From: Tubiluchus corallicola
Taxonomy: Eukaryota > Priapulida > Priapulimorpha > Priapulimorphida > Tubiluchidae
Direction of reading: 5' to 3'
NCBI GenBank assembly: GCA_030141605.1
Contig: JAQGDQ010000014.1
Span: 560,001-620,000, forward strand
DNA: 60,000 nt
Below are positions 37,701 through 52,000 of this stretch, one piece after another. A model generated the notes under the pieces. That model was not told where the DNA came from. It saw only the letters and a program-made list of their open reading frames with translations, and did no database searches. The first letter of the stretch is position 1. Every line of letters starts with the position of its first letter. The translations under genes and the position numbers were made by a program.

Positions 37701-39964
37701 GTTCTATTTTACCGAAACTGTGCCTACTTTTCTCTTTTTAAAATCTGTAAAATACAATGCGATCTACAGCCAGATCTGTGCTTTCTTGTGCTGACCTGTA
37801 TTGTACTGCATGGTATGGTACTGTACTGTACCGTTTTGTACTGTACCGTCCGCAACGTACCGTAATGCACCGCACTGCACTGCACTGCAACTATATTCGG
37901 CTGTCACATTTGTTTACCCTGGCATATTTAGAATCAGTAATCAACTTTTCAGACTCTGTAAGTGGTGCATATTGACTGACTCGTTGAAGCGAAATGTGTC
38001 AATACAAAACTCTTAACAGCAAATTAATCTTGGGAATCTAATCTAAGCTATCAAGCCTACACGGCTGTAGCTGGGCACCAAATCTGTGATCAAAAGTGAG
38101 TGAAATAAAAGATCACAAATATAATACCTTGAAGATTCTAAAGAAGTTTGGGTTTTTTCGTATTCTTCGGCTACCTTTGATCCATTCAGATGTGCAAAGT
38201 GTTGCCTGGAATAATAACATTATCCTTGAATCATACTTTATAATGCACATGTACAGACAAATAGACGTGAAGTACTGTTTTTGACAATTTTAATTTTTAT
38301 AATTTGTAAACCATGTTTTGTCGAACACTTTATTTGATTTACAAATGAACAGCGACAGCAATTGTCTCAAAAAAACAAATGCAACAAACTCTACCTGTAA
38401 TTTTAAAATGATTAATTTAGACGAACTGTTCCGTGATTGTACTAGCAATTCATATTGTCTTTTTCAGTCAACATAGTCGATATTTTGCTAGCTTAGCAAT
38501 CTTTTGGTTAAGGCAGCTAGACAATTATTTGATTAACGGAATTAAATTAACTGTAACAAAAAATTATTGAAGGAAAAAGACGAACCAGATGCAGTACACA
38601 AGGTGCAGAGAAATGATGCTTCGTTAGCGGTTTGTCTTTCAACAAAAGTTGATGACGTGAATGCTAATTATCATGATTACTAAACATTAGTCAGGATCAT
38701 TTTTACGTCTAACAAAGATCGTGTGTCGTGGTTAATCTGCTGACTTTTGTTAGTCAACTGTCTTTTCTCGCTTATTTTTCATTTCTCATTTTTGTTCTAA
38801 AAATCGTTTTCACACATTTTAGCGTTTTGTAAATCTTTTAGTAAATGCTTTAACATGTAATTAAGAATAAAAACAATAGCTTTCGCTCTTCATAAAATTA
38901 TGCCTATCTATTGAAGTTATGCTAAACCGAAGACGATTTAAAAGTGGCTAGAAATTTTCCTGACAATTTTTCTGGCCATCGCCAGCGCCACCTCTTCTTG
39001 ATCATTATATGATCGCACGTGTTTTAACAATGCACAAGTTTTTGTTAAATTTTTAGCCACTGTTGGGCGTTTTTAGAACATAATAACTTTTGAAATAGCA
39101 ACATCATCGCTACTGCGGTTCTTGAAATTAAATGGCGATACAGAAAATTAAACGGTTATTAATTGATGGTGCACTCAAACACTGTAAACGCCAAATAGGA
39201 AAAGGCCCTTGGTGAGATGGATTGATGGAATCGCCATTCAGGATTTTTGATCGATACCATTTTGCTGGCTGGTAATAGTTCACTTTTGCTTTAGGTGAAA
39301 TCCAATTTTGGAATTATTTCCTATAGACAGGTTTGCGTTCTTTCTGCACATTTTTGTACAGCTGCTAAAACATGAATCACATCTAATACTTCATTGGTGG
39401 CTCAGAAGTCGTTTTACACATATTGCTTGTTGTCACGATGTTAATTCTTGAGTTTAAGAAGTTAGATTAAAATGTTTAATTGGATTTTTGAATGGCATCT
39501 CAATTACAAGTTCTCAGGGGATATTTTTAATTCGTGTTCTTTTTTGCTATTGCAAAAGTATTCATCTAAGAGAAGCCTGCCTAGATCTGAGTGAAATGCT
39601 CACGTGAAAGTTAATTATTAGTACAACGAATCACTCCAGTAAATGGTAAATACTGACATTCCCCGCCATATGACGTTATTTTCAGCAAGTTGTTACGAGT
39701 CACCAACAACACGCCTGAACCCTTCCAAAAATCGGCTGGGAAAGCAAAAAAAAAACAACTTAGATAGCAAAGATAAAAAATGTTATAAACAAATAAAGAT
39801 AAATAGATGTTATACATAAATAAGATAATAAGTAAAGATGGCAAAAACGTCAACCAAATCAAGCTTTAGGTGCGGAAGAACGTATGCTGTTATCTGCAGA
39901 TCAGAGTGGGTAAAATACTCGAATCAATGGAAATGCCTCAATGACTACAACAGATGAATGAGAC

Positions 39965-40033
<69 letters not shown>

Positions 40034-43000
40034 AACGAAGCACGCCCATTAAATGGATCTGCCGATTGTTAAATTGTTGTGGATTCTTTCATTTTAAAGT
40101 ATAAATACCCCAAGAATGCGTATTCCAATTTTTTACGGAAAAACGGTAGAAGTTTCTGATCTGTTGTTTGTAGAAACCATAATGGAAACTCGTAGCTCTG
40201 CAAAAAATGAGCAAGTAGGATGTGCCGGATCTAAGCGCCTTAGTGCTTCCATTCTTGTTTATTCAACTATAACCCATAAACCATAAAAATGCGATACAAA
40301 AATTAAAGCACAAAGCGACTGAAGTGGCACCTTAAAGCATCCTACAATATGGATACCCTAATATTTGATTTTGAGAAATAGTAAAATTAGTGCAGCCTGT
40401 GTCATCACGCTTTTTAGTTGTCGTTACTAAAAGTAGATTTAAGACACAATACATTATAACCAATAAATGATAAAACTGAACAAATGTGAATCCAATAACT
40501 TACTTCAAAGCGATTTTATCGTATATTGCCATGATATGAGCATTCTTGGTACCGGGCTCTCTCTGTAACCAAGGTTTTAGATATTTATGGTCATAGTAAG
40601 CTAAGATCTCCTACAAAAGAAGAAATAAATTTTTACCTTAGCGCGCGCGAGTGCTGAAATGCAGCTTCAGGTACATCCCCTTAATCAAAAATAAAAAATA
40701 ATCTAATAAGCCTTTTCACAGTTCCTGCTCCTGATGATGGTCATGAAAACATCAAAGGCTAAGTGAACCAGACAATGCAATTATGTACACGCTTGACAGC
40801 GCCTCGCAGCCGACGCTATTGCAATATTAACTGTTTTAATAGCTAGCTAGAACCTTACCCAGTTCATTTTTTTTCATAAATAAATTAAGTTAACGTAAAA
40901 CAACTGAAGTTACTGAACTGATGCAGCAGACGGCTTTGCTTTACCCTGATGTCACCTGACGGCTGTGTGGTAAAGATGTGTTGCTGGGGTTCACTTAACG
41001 TTTGACCTACAACAAATGCGCGTGCGCACAACGAAACTGTGAAAAAGCTTATTAGTAAGAGTGACGCTAATGTACCGATCTAACATTGGAAATGCTAAAT
41101 TTGGTTGGCCATGTGTATGTGATGAATTTGGACTACCTTGAGCACAGAGGTTGAGCCTTGAGCCTAATGGTTTAAGGCCTCTGCAACGTGAACGAAATGT
41201 CCTTGGTTTAAATCTCGGTCACTTTTTTGCCCTTCCTGTCATTCAAATTTTATCAAAATTTACTTAATTGTGCATTATCAAGTATAACCCTAGTTACCCA
41301 TCACAGTTTTAAATCATATAGTTTAAGGTTGCAAGTTTTTAATTCAGAAAATAATTTTTTTACATTCTATTGTGCTTTCAGTTGTGCACTTGTAGAACTA
41401 TTTCAACTTCGTGATGACGTAAATTTTAAGAACTTTTTAGTCTCATTTCTGTATATAGTAATTTCACTATTGCCCAAGTCCATGCAATACATAGCGTTAG
41501 ATCACAGACTGGGGTATCTCAGCTAAGAATTACATTAATAAAAGTCATCTTAAACGATCTATGGCTTGGTTTTTATTTATTTATTCATTTTACCAATGTC
41601 TTGGCTTTCTTATTAAAACAGGTGACAAATAACTTACCTCAACACAGTTTAGCTAACGCAAGAGGATATCTTTGTAAACCAAGAAAACGAACAAGCTAAA
41701 GCCTCTATGTTGATTTGTTAAGTCAATATATCTAGGCCAACAATTTGTGCACAAAATAGCAACTAACAATGAAATCGGGATCTTCATAAAGGAATCCAGC
41801 AAACATTATGCCACCAGTTTGCTTATTTAAGTTACAAAGACATCAATTCTTGCATCCAGCTTTAAAGCACGTGTTGGCAGAGACCATTTTAAATGTCAGT
41901 GACCTTAAATGACCTTGGCATATCATTTTTCTGTTAGGTCATATGCATGCTTATATCAGCTGCTAATACCTCTAGTTGAGTTGTTTTGATTTTAAAGTAG
42001 CGTTGGCGGCATAAAGCCCCATAACTATTTTCCCCAAAGTGGATTTTAAATATGTTATTCTGGACGACTTTCTCGATGTCGATGCAGAAATTCAACTTTA
42101 CCCTATTTTTGGCCGGATCATACATTTTTTGGGCTAATTTGGCTGGACTTGTTTGTCACCTGTGAAAACTCCAGCATGAAAATCAAGATTTTAGCAAAAA
42201 AAAAATAACGAACTAAACCAGGAATCGTGATGCTAGCTTTACATCAGCTCAAAGTTTGACTTTTAAACAGAACTATTTTCTTACATGAATGAAGAAGCTC
42301 CCCCTTTGACCTGATATCTCTTCTACTCCAGCCATGATGTGGTCTGCTAGCTAAAAATGCCAACAAAAAATCAATCCACACGAAGCCACAAGGGTGTGGC
42401 GCAAAATCCGTATTTTTACAGGAAAATGAAAGAAAGAGCTGTTTTTAAGATTTAGTCTAATCTCTTCTCTATCAATTCTGTTTGGTGTAATGCTTAGCAT
42501 AGCTGCCAGTAAAGTAGAAGATTCTGGGTTCGTATCCCAGTGGAGGTACAAGTTTGTATCCCAGAATGCTTACAGGAAAATGAAAGAAAGAGCTGTTTTA
42601 AAATTTAGTTTAATCTCTTCTCTATCAGCTTTGCTTAGCATAGCCGTCAGTAAATCAGAGTTCTGGGTTCATATACTAGTGTTGGTGAATGATTTTGTCA
42701 CACTTTCTCTAATTTGATGTTGGTTTAATGCAGTTGTACGTGACAAACCAATCTTACTGTGCTGTTTAACTCTTCTATCATACTCAATATCTTGGCACTC
42801 TTCACACGAATCCTGAGCAATTTCGTAATTGGTCTGATTGACATACCCTGCAACGGTAAAACGAATTTCATCGTATTCTTTGATTGATTATAGTTGTTAA
42901 TCGCAGACAGTTACTACAATCGATCATTGTAAGCGGAATGAGTTAAAATTTTGAAATCAGATTCAGTCCCGGCATCAGAAATACCTTAAAATTCACTTAA

Positions 43001-46000
43001 GCCATCAACTGAATGAATAGGAATGACTATGGCTGAGTGTTTCAATAGGGCAAATGGTGTTAGCTATTACATGTATTACATGAAGAGGTTCTTTGCAGCA
43101 CAAAAAATTAGCAAAGTTTTGAAGAAAACAAACATCTTTTCGTGCACTGTAATTAACAATAAAAGTTTTTTAACACATTTACAAAAATCTAGCTTTTTTA
43201 ACTAGAAGAAAATCATTCACAACACGGCAGTTGGCAGACTTTAAAAGTAATTAGGCATGCAGACTATAAGAAAACAGATTGATTCCCCTTCATTTGGGTC
43301 AGAATAGGGAAACGAATTTTAAAAGAGTAAATTTAAATAAAAGCTGTGTAAAATTGTCTCCATTCTAATTGGGCTACTTACTTGCGTAATAACTCTATAA
43401 AAAGATCTATTTCGCTGCGTTGCCAGTCTCACTCAGACATTAAGTTTCAGGCTAGTTTTTGCATTGTGATGTACCCCGTAGTTTACTTTTTTACGCAAAA
43501 AATGGATCCATGGCAACGGTAAATGGAGTTCTAATAGAAAGACAGGGACCTGACGGTAGTGCTTCTTATGAAAGTGATGGCCATGCTTTCAAGTGAAAGT
43601 CCGTCAGCTGGGAAGGCCAAAGGGATGCTTGATTGGCCACTGCAAAATGGCCCTTCTGGTTCGTTGACGTTTCCAGATCTGTGTATTCTTCGTAATCAGG
43701 ATTAGTGTTTTAATGGAAGATTTTCACTCTTGCCCAACCATTACCATACACTTAAATCGAAAATGGAGTCCACAACCTACTGCCACTGTCGAAATTTTTT
43801 GCTGGATTAACTGCAATATTTACTTATCACGGAGGAACATTTCTTTTGTAATAGAATTCCGCCTGCCGGTGTCTGTAACCGGCTTAATGGACGTATGATG
43901 ATATGATTTTATATTAAGGAACATGATTATAATGATGCTTTTACCCTTAAATACTTCCACTTTGAAATAATTACTTTTAATTACTGAGGTGAATTCAGTA
44001 CTTATATATTCGACTTTTTTAAAAAATTCCAAAATTAACCGTTGTTCATGTTCATATATTAAAATTGAATTTATTCATACTGAACAACTCGAAATTTTGT
44101 GAACTTGATTGAGAGCTATTTTGAAAATTTTTTAAATAAAAACTTTGTCGACAATTCGAAATGCCTCATTACCTGCACAAAAATGGTAAACAATATCACA
44201 GCTAGAGTCGTGGTGTTGAATAGATCTCTGTGTTCTATTGTGGCTGGATTTAACATGGCGGCTAAAGAGAAACACACAGCGCCTCGCAGACCTCCGTAAC
44301 CCTAAATGAGGAAAACACAATCACTGACAGCACGAAAAAACGCGCACGAATACCACTTCTTCTTGTGTCACGTCTTCACTGTTGTTCAGGAAAGCAGGAA
44401 ACTGTACCACATCAGAAGACTATTTTGGTATGATAACGAATTTAATTTCTTCAAATGCAATACATTTCCATGTGAATTTTATTTTCTATAAGATAATGGT
44501 TCTGGGAAAAAATTTCTGGGAAATGGAAACCCTGAGAAAAATCGTTTCTGGGAATTTTTTTCTGGGAGCAAAAAAATTTCTGTGAAAAAGCTTTTCTGAG
44601 AAGCGAGTCTACCTCTTATTCCTGTTACAAATTACGTATGTGATAAAAGATGAATAAAAGCCGCCTGAGTAATAAGACATCGAAATAGTATCTACAGTGT
44701 GCAATGGGAGCCATAAAAATTGGTTTTAGTAATATTATTACTTAATTACGTGGCTGTTGTCTAACCATGTATCTGGATAGGCCTGCATAGGCATGCAGTT
44801 ACAATAAACAGCACATTGTATGCCGTGAATAGCTGCTCACCTAGACCACGCCTAGACAAAGTGCTTGTGCAGAAAATAAATCCAGACTTTATGTAAAAAT
44901 AATTACTATAACTAAAGTCCTTTAAAGTATTTCTCCAGGCATAAGTCCAGAGTAGTGATCAGCTTTAAAATCATGTGAACGAAGCATTAAATTTTCTTAG
45001 ATTATTTGATTAATAAATCTTGTCTTTTCTGACAATTTTCTCAATTAAAGATGTCGCACTTACCATTATAAACATTTCACATTTAGAGATTTTTCGATTT
45101 CGATCTATGTAATTTGCAAAACTTGTCAATATAAACACACCTGTGGAATAATATAATTAAGAAAGTTGCATTATTTAGGAGTTTTTCAGAAACTTGCCAT
45201 TTCAATACACGTTTGTGAATTAATTAAATTAATTAGTCACAATTCAACAATGGATCTTTTATCATCTTAAATATGACAATCCAGAATTAATAAATTAGCA
45301 GTTGATGTTATAAACAATTTATGAACAACTTGGCAGCTAACTACAGGAAAAACCACCGTAAAAAGCTGTAATCCGAGACCTAACAATACTGTGAGAGTCT
45401 AACGGCAAGATTTTGGGTTTACCGTTTAATGACCACAACCATTTCCTGTGGGTGACAAACCTTAATTTTTGGTATGTGACCTATCAGTAGCGTGATTTTT
45501 CAACATTCATCGGCTTTTGTAGTTGTTGGACAAATAGCGTGTTCCATTTAGATGACGATTATTTTGATGATGATAACAACAGTGACAGTATTTATTTAAT
45601 ACAGGAAGAGGTTTAAGAAAGCAAACAGATTTGTCATCTACATACTAAAAAACCTTGTAACAAGGCAAAGAATTAGAGTCCAGACAACAAATCCAGTATT
45701 CCAGACATGATGATCATGGACAATATTTAGACCAAGGAACATGAAGATAACGGCCTCACACGTCGCACTGAAATCAAAAAGATAACATTATTAACACCAG
45801 GACTTAAAATACAAGAGGCCTCTTTTAAAATAAAAAACGTAACGCCCTTTATAGTCTGTATAATTATATATTATTTCAGAATTTTTCACCCTAGCGGATA
45901 TCATCAGCTGAAGATTACAAAACAAATGTTAAAACAGTATGTACCAGTGTAAAAGAAGAACATTAAAAACAAAAATAGGAGTTAAACATCATTGATTGGA

Positions 46001-49000
46001 AATATAATCAGTTAGAAGAAGAAGAAAAACACAGAACTATACAATTGGTCTGGTAAAAATAAAAATTAATTAGTTAAAGAAAGTAAAAAGAATAAATTAA
46101 CATACCTGAATAGAAGAATGTTAATTTATTCTTACCGCTATTCAGATATGTTAATTTGTTCTTTTTACTTTCTTTAACTAATTGATCTTATTATCCATAT
46201 TTGGCAATTAAACGTAACTATATCGCAATGTTTTGAACAAAATTGCTTATTACCAAGGCATCTAAAACAAAGAAATTTGCCAGAATTTAGAAGAAAAAAC
46301 ATCGAAATACAGTTCAGTAGTTTGATAGTTAATACGTCATTTGTCAATACCGTAACCATTACACATAAAACGTATGTTCCAAGTTAAAGTGCAGAGATGA
46401 AGTGCATTTGAACTTGTACACCAACAGTGCACTGTGGTTTGTGGAATTCAGTAATAACATTACAGCTCCCTAATACTGACAGTTCTGCTACATCTATCAT
46501 AATGGGTTTGTTTGTTTGTGGAGTGTTACATAGTTTCGAATCAAGATAATTATGTAAGGTAAATTGTTAAACTATCTATATAATTTTATATCGTATATCT
46601 TTTCGCTATCAAACTACTGAATTGTGTTTCGAGGTTCTTTCTAAATTCTGCTAAATTTCTTTGTTTTAGATGCCTTGATAATGAACAGTTTTGTTCGAAA
46701 CCGGTCGGCAACAAATTACATTGATGTAATTAATATTATTCTGGCAAGACCAATTATATAGTTCTGTTTTCCTTCGTATGCAGTCATTTTTGGTCTTTCT
46801 CTAAACTTGTTATTTTTCAAATCAATGATGTTTAGCTACTATTTTTGTTTTTAATGTTATTCTTTCACACTGGTACATGCTGTTTCAACATTTGTTCCGT
46901 AATTTTCAGCTGATGATGCCAGCTACGGTGAAAGCTTCTGAAATAATATATAATCACTGAGACTATAAACTAGTATAAAGGGCAATACATTTTTTGTTAT
47001 CAACATCATTTTATTTCGAGCAAAATTAATATTAAGTTGTTTTAGCAATAATATAGATTCAATAAACACCACACTTAACTGTTTTGTTAAAATATGAAAA
47101 CAAGCACGAGGCGAAATCACTAACAGTAAAATATGCTGACCTGAGCATTTTGCCGAAGTACTTGATAGTGGTGTGAGACTTGAATGAGATATTAGCTTCG
47201 ACATACTGCACCTGAACCAAGCCACATGTTATAATACTACAAAGAAAGTAAATTATATTGAAGCTTAAATGCCTGCTGATGCTAATTACTCATGAGTCAT
47301 TTCCTTTCTTAGTTAATTAGTGAGAAATGCTGCATTCAAAGCAACGAAAAAGGCCTATAGTTATTCATCTAGCATTAATACGCATTTGGGGTATTTGATC
47401 GGTAAGAAGAAAGACACACAGGCACAAACGCGAGCGCGCACGCGTATGAATTGAAAAACGAATATTAATAAACATTCCACATAAAAAAATAAAAAAATAT
47501 GTGATTTAGGATTTGGGAATTGCAAATGTGATTGTTATCATGAAACAACATAACAAAGAAAAATCCGTTACAGCATCTGACAGAGGCCTAGATTTGCTAA
47601 AAGGCAGATTGTTGAAGCTTTAACATTTGCAAGTTTTGACATTTATTAAATGACGACTGTTGCATATCCACACAGTAACACCACAGCAATGATCACAAAG
47701 TCATTGACACAATTGAATTTAATCATTGACAACGTTTTTCCTTTCTTATTTTTGCCTTTCACAACATTGGTCCTCGCTCTTGATGGCTCTTTGTGAATTT
47801 ACTGATATTTGGTTATCAATACATAAACTGTTATCATCGCTGCTGTTGCTATTTTTAACATCATCGTTGCTGTTATGCTGTTATGACATGCATTGAGCAC
47901 GAACCCATAGTTTATTAACAGGCTCTATTGAAAACGTGTGGGTAGCCTTGGTTAACTCTGATTAACTATGAATGAGTTTTCAAGATTCTGAAGCTCAGCA
48001 ATTCGGTTCTTTTCGCCTTTCAAATGGAAGTACCCTGACAGATAATCATCAATTACATTTCCATTTTTTATTATTGTCCTTGCCATTGTCATTGTCTTTG
48101 TTATTACTACCCCTGCTGCTTGTTGTCTCCGTCATTATCATAACATTGTTGTTATTCTTGTTGCCGTTATTGTAGCAGGTCCCGTTGTCGTTGTCATTGC
48201 CTTTGTTGTTACTGTTACTATTGTTTCCTTTACGATTACATTGTAGTCAATGCTGTTGCTGCTGCTTGAAGAATACTGATGCAGGGTATTAACTTCATGA
48301 TGAACCATGCATTACAGTTAAGGTCAAGCTATGCCAGATCTGCTTTCTATGCCTCGTTGACTCAATAACTGAAAAGCAATTACCCAAATTGGCTTCCCCT
48401 AGATTCTAAAACTGTGTATACATAGCTGAACGCACGAGCCGGTGTATTTGTTTTATGACAAAGATTCTTCGACAAACGAAATTTGCCCTAATGAGAAGGA
48501 AGCTGGCCTTACTCAACAGCATCTTTAATTTGCAATCGGTGCGGTGACTGACTTAATGAAGATAAATCCAGCACGCGATGAATCGATCAGAACACGGAGC
48601 TGCAAGCATTAGCGCCTAGAAAGTACTCCAGGCTTCCCTAGGCAGTGATGTTCAAACAGCTTGGTATTTATTGACCGGCTTTTTTCTCTAGGCGGCGAAA
48701 GCGGAGGATTATCACATCAACACCCCCTTCTATTTAACTGTTTAGGTAAACAAATCTTAATTAATATTATTAGTAAGCACAACATTAATTTCACTGTCCT
48801 TTACCTGTCTCATAACTATTGTCAGTCGCTGTCCTTGCCTCAACCATAACTATGGTCAGCTGCTGTACAATACCTACTGTGCTATAATTTTATGTTAACA
48901 CTTTATGTTAACATGTTAATTTGTCCACTGTTTGACAGAACAGAAATTTAGTGTAGAATAACCTGCTGCACACCTTGTCTTGCGTGCTCCAGGAAAGAGC

Positions 49001-52000
49001 CACTGGACCAATGAAGCTTGTGCACATCAGGGTAAATAGGGCCTGATAGGCACAGGATTCGTCAGGGACGATGCGAGACCATTCTGGCCAAGGGAATGGC
49101 GGTAGGGAAACATGCAATTCTCTGGGGAGAGTTGTTTTGCGGAACAGGTGCTTCCATGGAAAGTACACCTGCCTGCGCTGCTGCCAAATCAAATGGAAGC
49201 ATTACATGTCCGAATACTTAAAACTGACAATATGCAATGTCTTCGTAAGAGGCAATCCATTGTAATGGAAAAGGGTGCACCTGAAAAACTGGTTTCACTG
49301 AAATACATCATCGATGGAAAAGAGGGAGCAAAGAACGGAATAAACATTTGAAGAGAAAGAACAAAAGAGAAATGCCTAGAGTAATATGTTGACATCACAA
49401 AAAGAAAAAGAAGGCATGGAGACGACAGATATGACTGCAGAAGAAACTTAAACAAATGAATAAGAAAATGAGACACACGCGGAAAAAAGCAAACAAAACA
49501 GTAACAAAAATCTGAAAAGACCTTTCGTGAACAAAAGTACTGGTGAATATTGCAAATAATAGCCTACTTCATCAAAGGATGCCTAATGAGAGACATCTGC
49601 TTCTGTATTTTCTTAAGCAAAAACGCACATACAATCAGGCGTATAATCAATGACACACCGAAAAAGAACAACCCACCGATTTTATATGATCTGACTTCAG
49701 AGAAATTATACCTTAGAAGTAATTAAGGTACACATTGTTGGAAACGTCTTTCCGAATGAGACAATTAATATATTTTTAGTTAAAGTTAGACTTAGATTCT
49801 AGCCGCTTGCTGCAATATTATTTCTTAAAGCTAGCTGTGAAGTGCTTTATATATTGTAAAAGAAGGCAGTCTTCCTTAAGTGTATATGTTGAATAACTTT
49901 CTAACTATTAAAAATGCATATTGAGCGTATAAATACTAAAAAAGGGAATAGTTCCTTGGGAAAAACCTGTTAGGTGCGTAAAACGCTGGCAACAGATTTT
50001 TCCTCACAGAGGTTTTTCCGCGGATTCAATACTTATATAGTACGAAACTGTGCACAGCTAAATAGAATAACTAATATAAAGCTTGATGATTGTACTTCGA
50101 CGTGACGTCTAACATTATTATAATTGTACTTCAATGTGTATCGTCTGACATTGTAAAAAGTATGTAAATAATAACTTGCATCATGATATTTTAATTTGTA
50201 GTTCTTTGCTTTTAGCTCACAGCTAGCAATTACATAGAGTATCTACAAACACTAATTTCTCTCTAGTAATACACGTTTCGTGGGCCTCCTTTACAGATTT
50301 TAGTCTGATACATTAAAATTCTCACATATCAAAAGCAACAAAATTAAATTTAAATTACTAAACTAACAATCAAAAAGTTTAGGATCGCAACACGCATAAA
50401 GCACAATAACATTAAAAGTATGTAAGAGGAACAGATATCGTACTTATACACTATGCTTTACCTGATTATTCCCGAGAAATGCACCAACTCTGCAAGAAGA
50501 TAGGAAAGATAGGCCATTGCAAATACAGCTAAAGGTTCTACAACTGAAATAAGCATTGGCAGAATTATTAATTCGGTTTTCCATAGGTTTTTAATCGGCC
50601 AAAAATTTTTAGCAATTCTAGTTAATATCTTGTTAACTTACATTATCAACGAACGCTGGCATTTTACACAGATCTTACTATTTTGTTATTATCTTATATT
50701 TTGTATTTTATTTTAAATAAAAAAATTTCTAAAGTTTTATTCTGCATTAGTTCGACTTTTTTATTCACCCAATTAAAAAGTATTTAAAAATTGACAAAAC
50801 ATGTTAAAGATTTTTTGCATTGACAACTTTAAGAAATGCAGTTGGAATGGCAACACTGCAGTTAGTCACCTTTTTGTCGTCCATCACCAAATTTAATATG
50901 CAAAACATAATTCACCTCTTGTGTCTTGGGTGTGTTTGGTAATGATAGCCGTCACACTGCCAAGAAGTAACCCGACCAGCAAGCCTCCTAAACTGACGAC
51001 AAAAAATGCGGCCACACCCAACATGACTTGGGCGAGATCAACGACCTTCATTTCCACAAACGAGACCATCATATTGTACATTACCACAGTCACAGCATCT
51101 GAAAGAAAGTTTTTCGAAATTACTATTCCACTGTCTTATCCATTCGCGCGGGTTTCCATCCACAGGTAATTTCCTTTTAAAATGCACTTAATTTTGGAAT
51201 AAGGTATACATTTGGCAGAGTGCTTTTTGCTTAAAATAATTTATAAACCCAAAAGCCACAAACACATATTTTTATACACATGTGTTTACTTGTCATTTAT
51301 AAAGCCTAAGGTGAACAGTCTACATAAAACTGATTTGTACCCCGGGCTTGTACGTACATCGAAAATTACGATGTACATACAAAATTAATTGACTATTTAT
51401 TTGGGCAAAATTACATTATACTCTCTGAGCTAGACAATTTCTAACTAACTTGAACTGCTAATTTGAACATTTACTCAATTCTACGGCGAATCTTTTGGTC
51501 TCCTTGATATATCTCTGCACTAATTGAAATATGAGCACATTTTGGTCGTGACTTAGTTAAGAATTACCAGGTAGGAGAGTTGATGCTTTATCCTGTGAAT
51601 TAAGATTATTGAAATTAACAGTTATGGTATTAGAAGTAAATAAATCATAAAGTTTTGGATGGAGTTGTCTTCTACTTGCAATATACAAAGGAAAATCAAG
51701 CAGACAATGGTGAACTTTTAGTATGTCATCCTCACAAACAATTTTTACTAACAATAATTCCGGTAGTATCCTTACAACCGTGGCTATGTTGTGGCTATCT
51801 ATAGTTATGATGATCTATAGTTGTGAAAAACCAATTCCTAACCTGGAGTGGTGAATTACATTTGGAGTATTTCCGTATGTAAAATATTTCGGTCGATTAA
51901 AAAAACACATATTTAATACTGTGTTACTTGCCTGGCTGTGTCTGGCATAACTGTTTGTTGGAGTTGTGTTAAAATCACATTCAGAGAAGATTGAACGGTA

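Larger units (their letters stand above)
45844..46983. mobile_element. Foldback element C (1.14 kb) in an NHE intron
   Basis: Outer arms 45844-46060 and 46745-46983 are inverted copies (GCCCTTTATA...TATATTATTTCAGAA outermost; AACATTAAAAACAAAAATAG and ACATCATTGATT inward). The inner regions 46200-46330 and 46600-46720 also pair (GCATCTAAAACAAAGAAATTT with its complement), so most of the element can fold into one long hairpin. A nested palindrome occupies 46068-46183. Termini share the GAAAGCTTCTGA and CAGCTGATGA blocks with elements A and B. It lies between NHE exons 47141-47236 and 45646-45767 and would be in the pre-mRNA. Confidence 0.8.

Noticed and set aside
37410-37865. Overlapping Cys/Tyr-rich frames on both strands
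   Set aside because: Pentanucleotide repeats keep all frames open; no family match.
43381-43430. Candidate NHE exon reading FYRVITQ before a GTAAGT donor
   Set aside because: Upstream stop, no YGGLRGA block, and the true exon with all motifs is at 44173-44301.
46923-47225. 100-codon minus-strand frame MAWFRCSMSKLISH
   Set aside because: A shadow frame over the NHE exon 47141-47236, which is read in another frame with family motifs.
48908-49351. Open frames on both strands in a slightly G+C-richer patch
   Set aside because: No family resemblance, no NHE phase fit; could be an old retroelement piece but no motif supports it.
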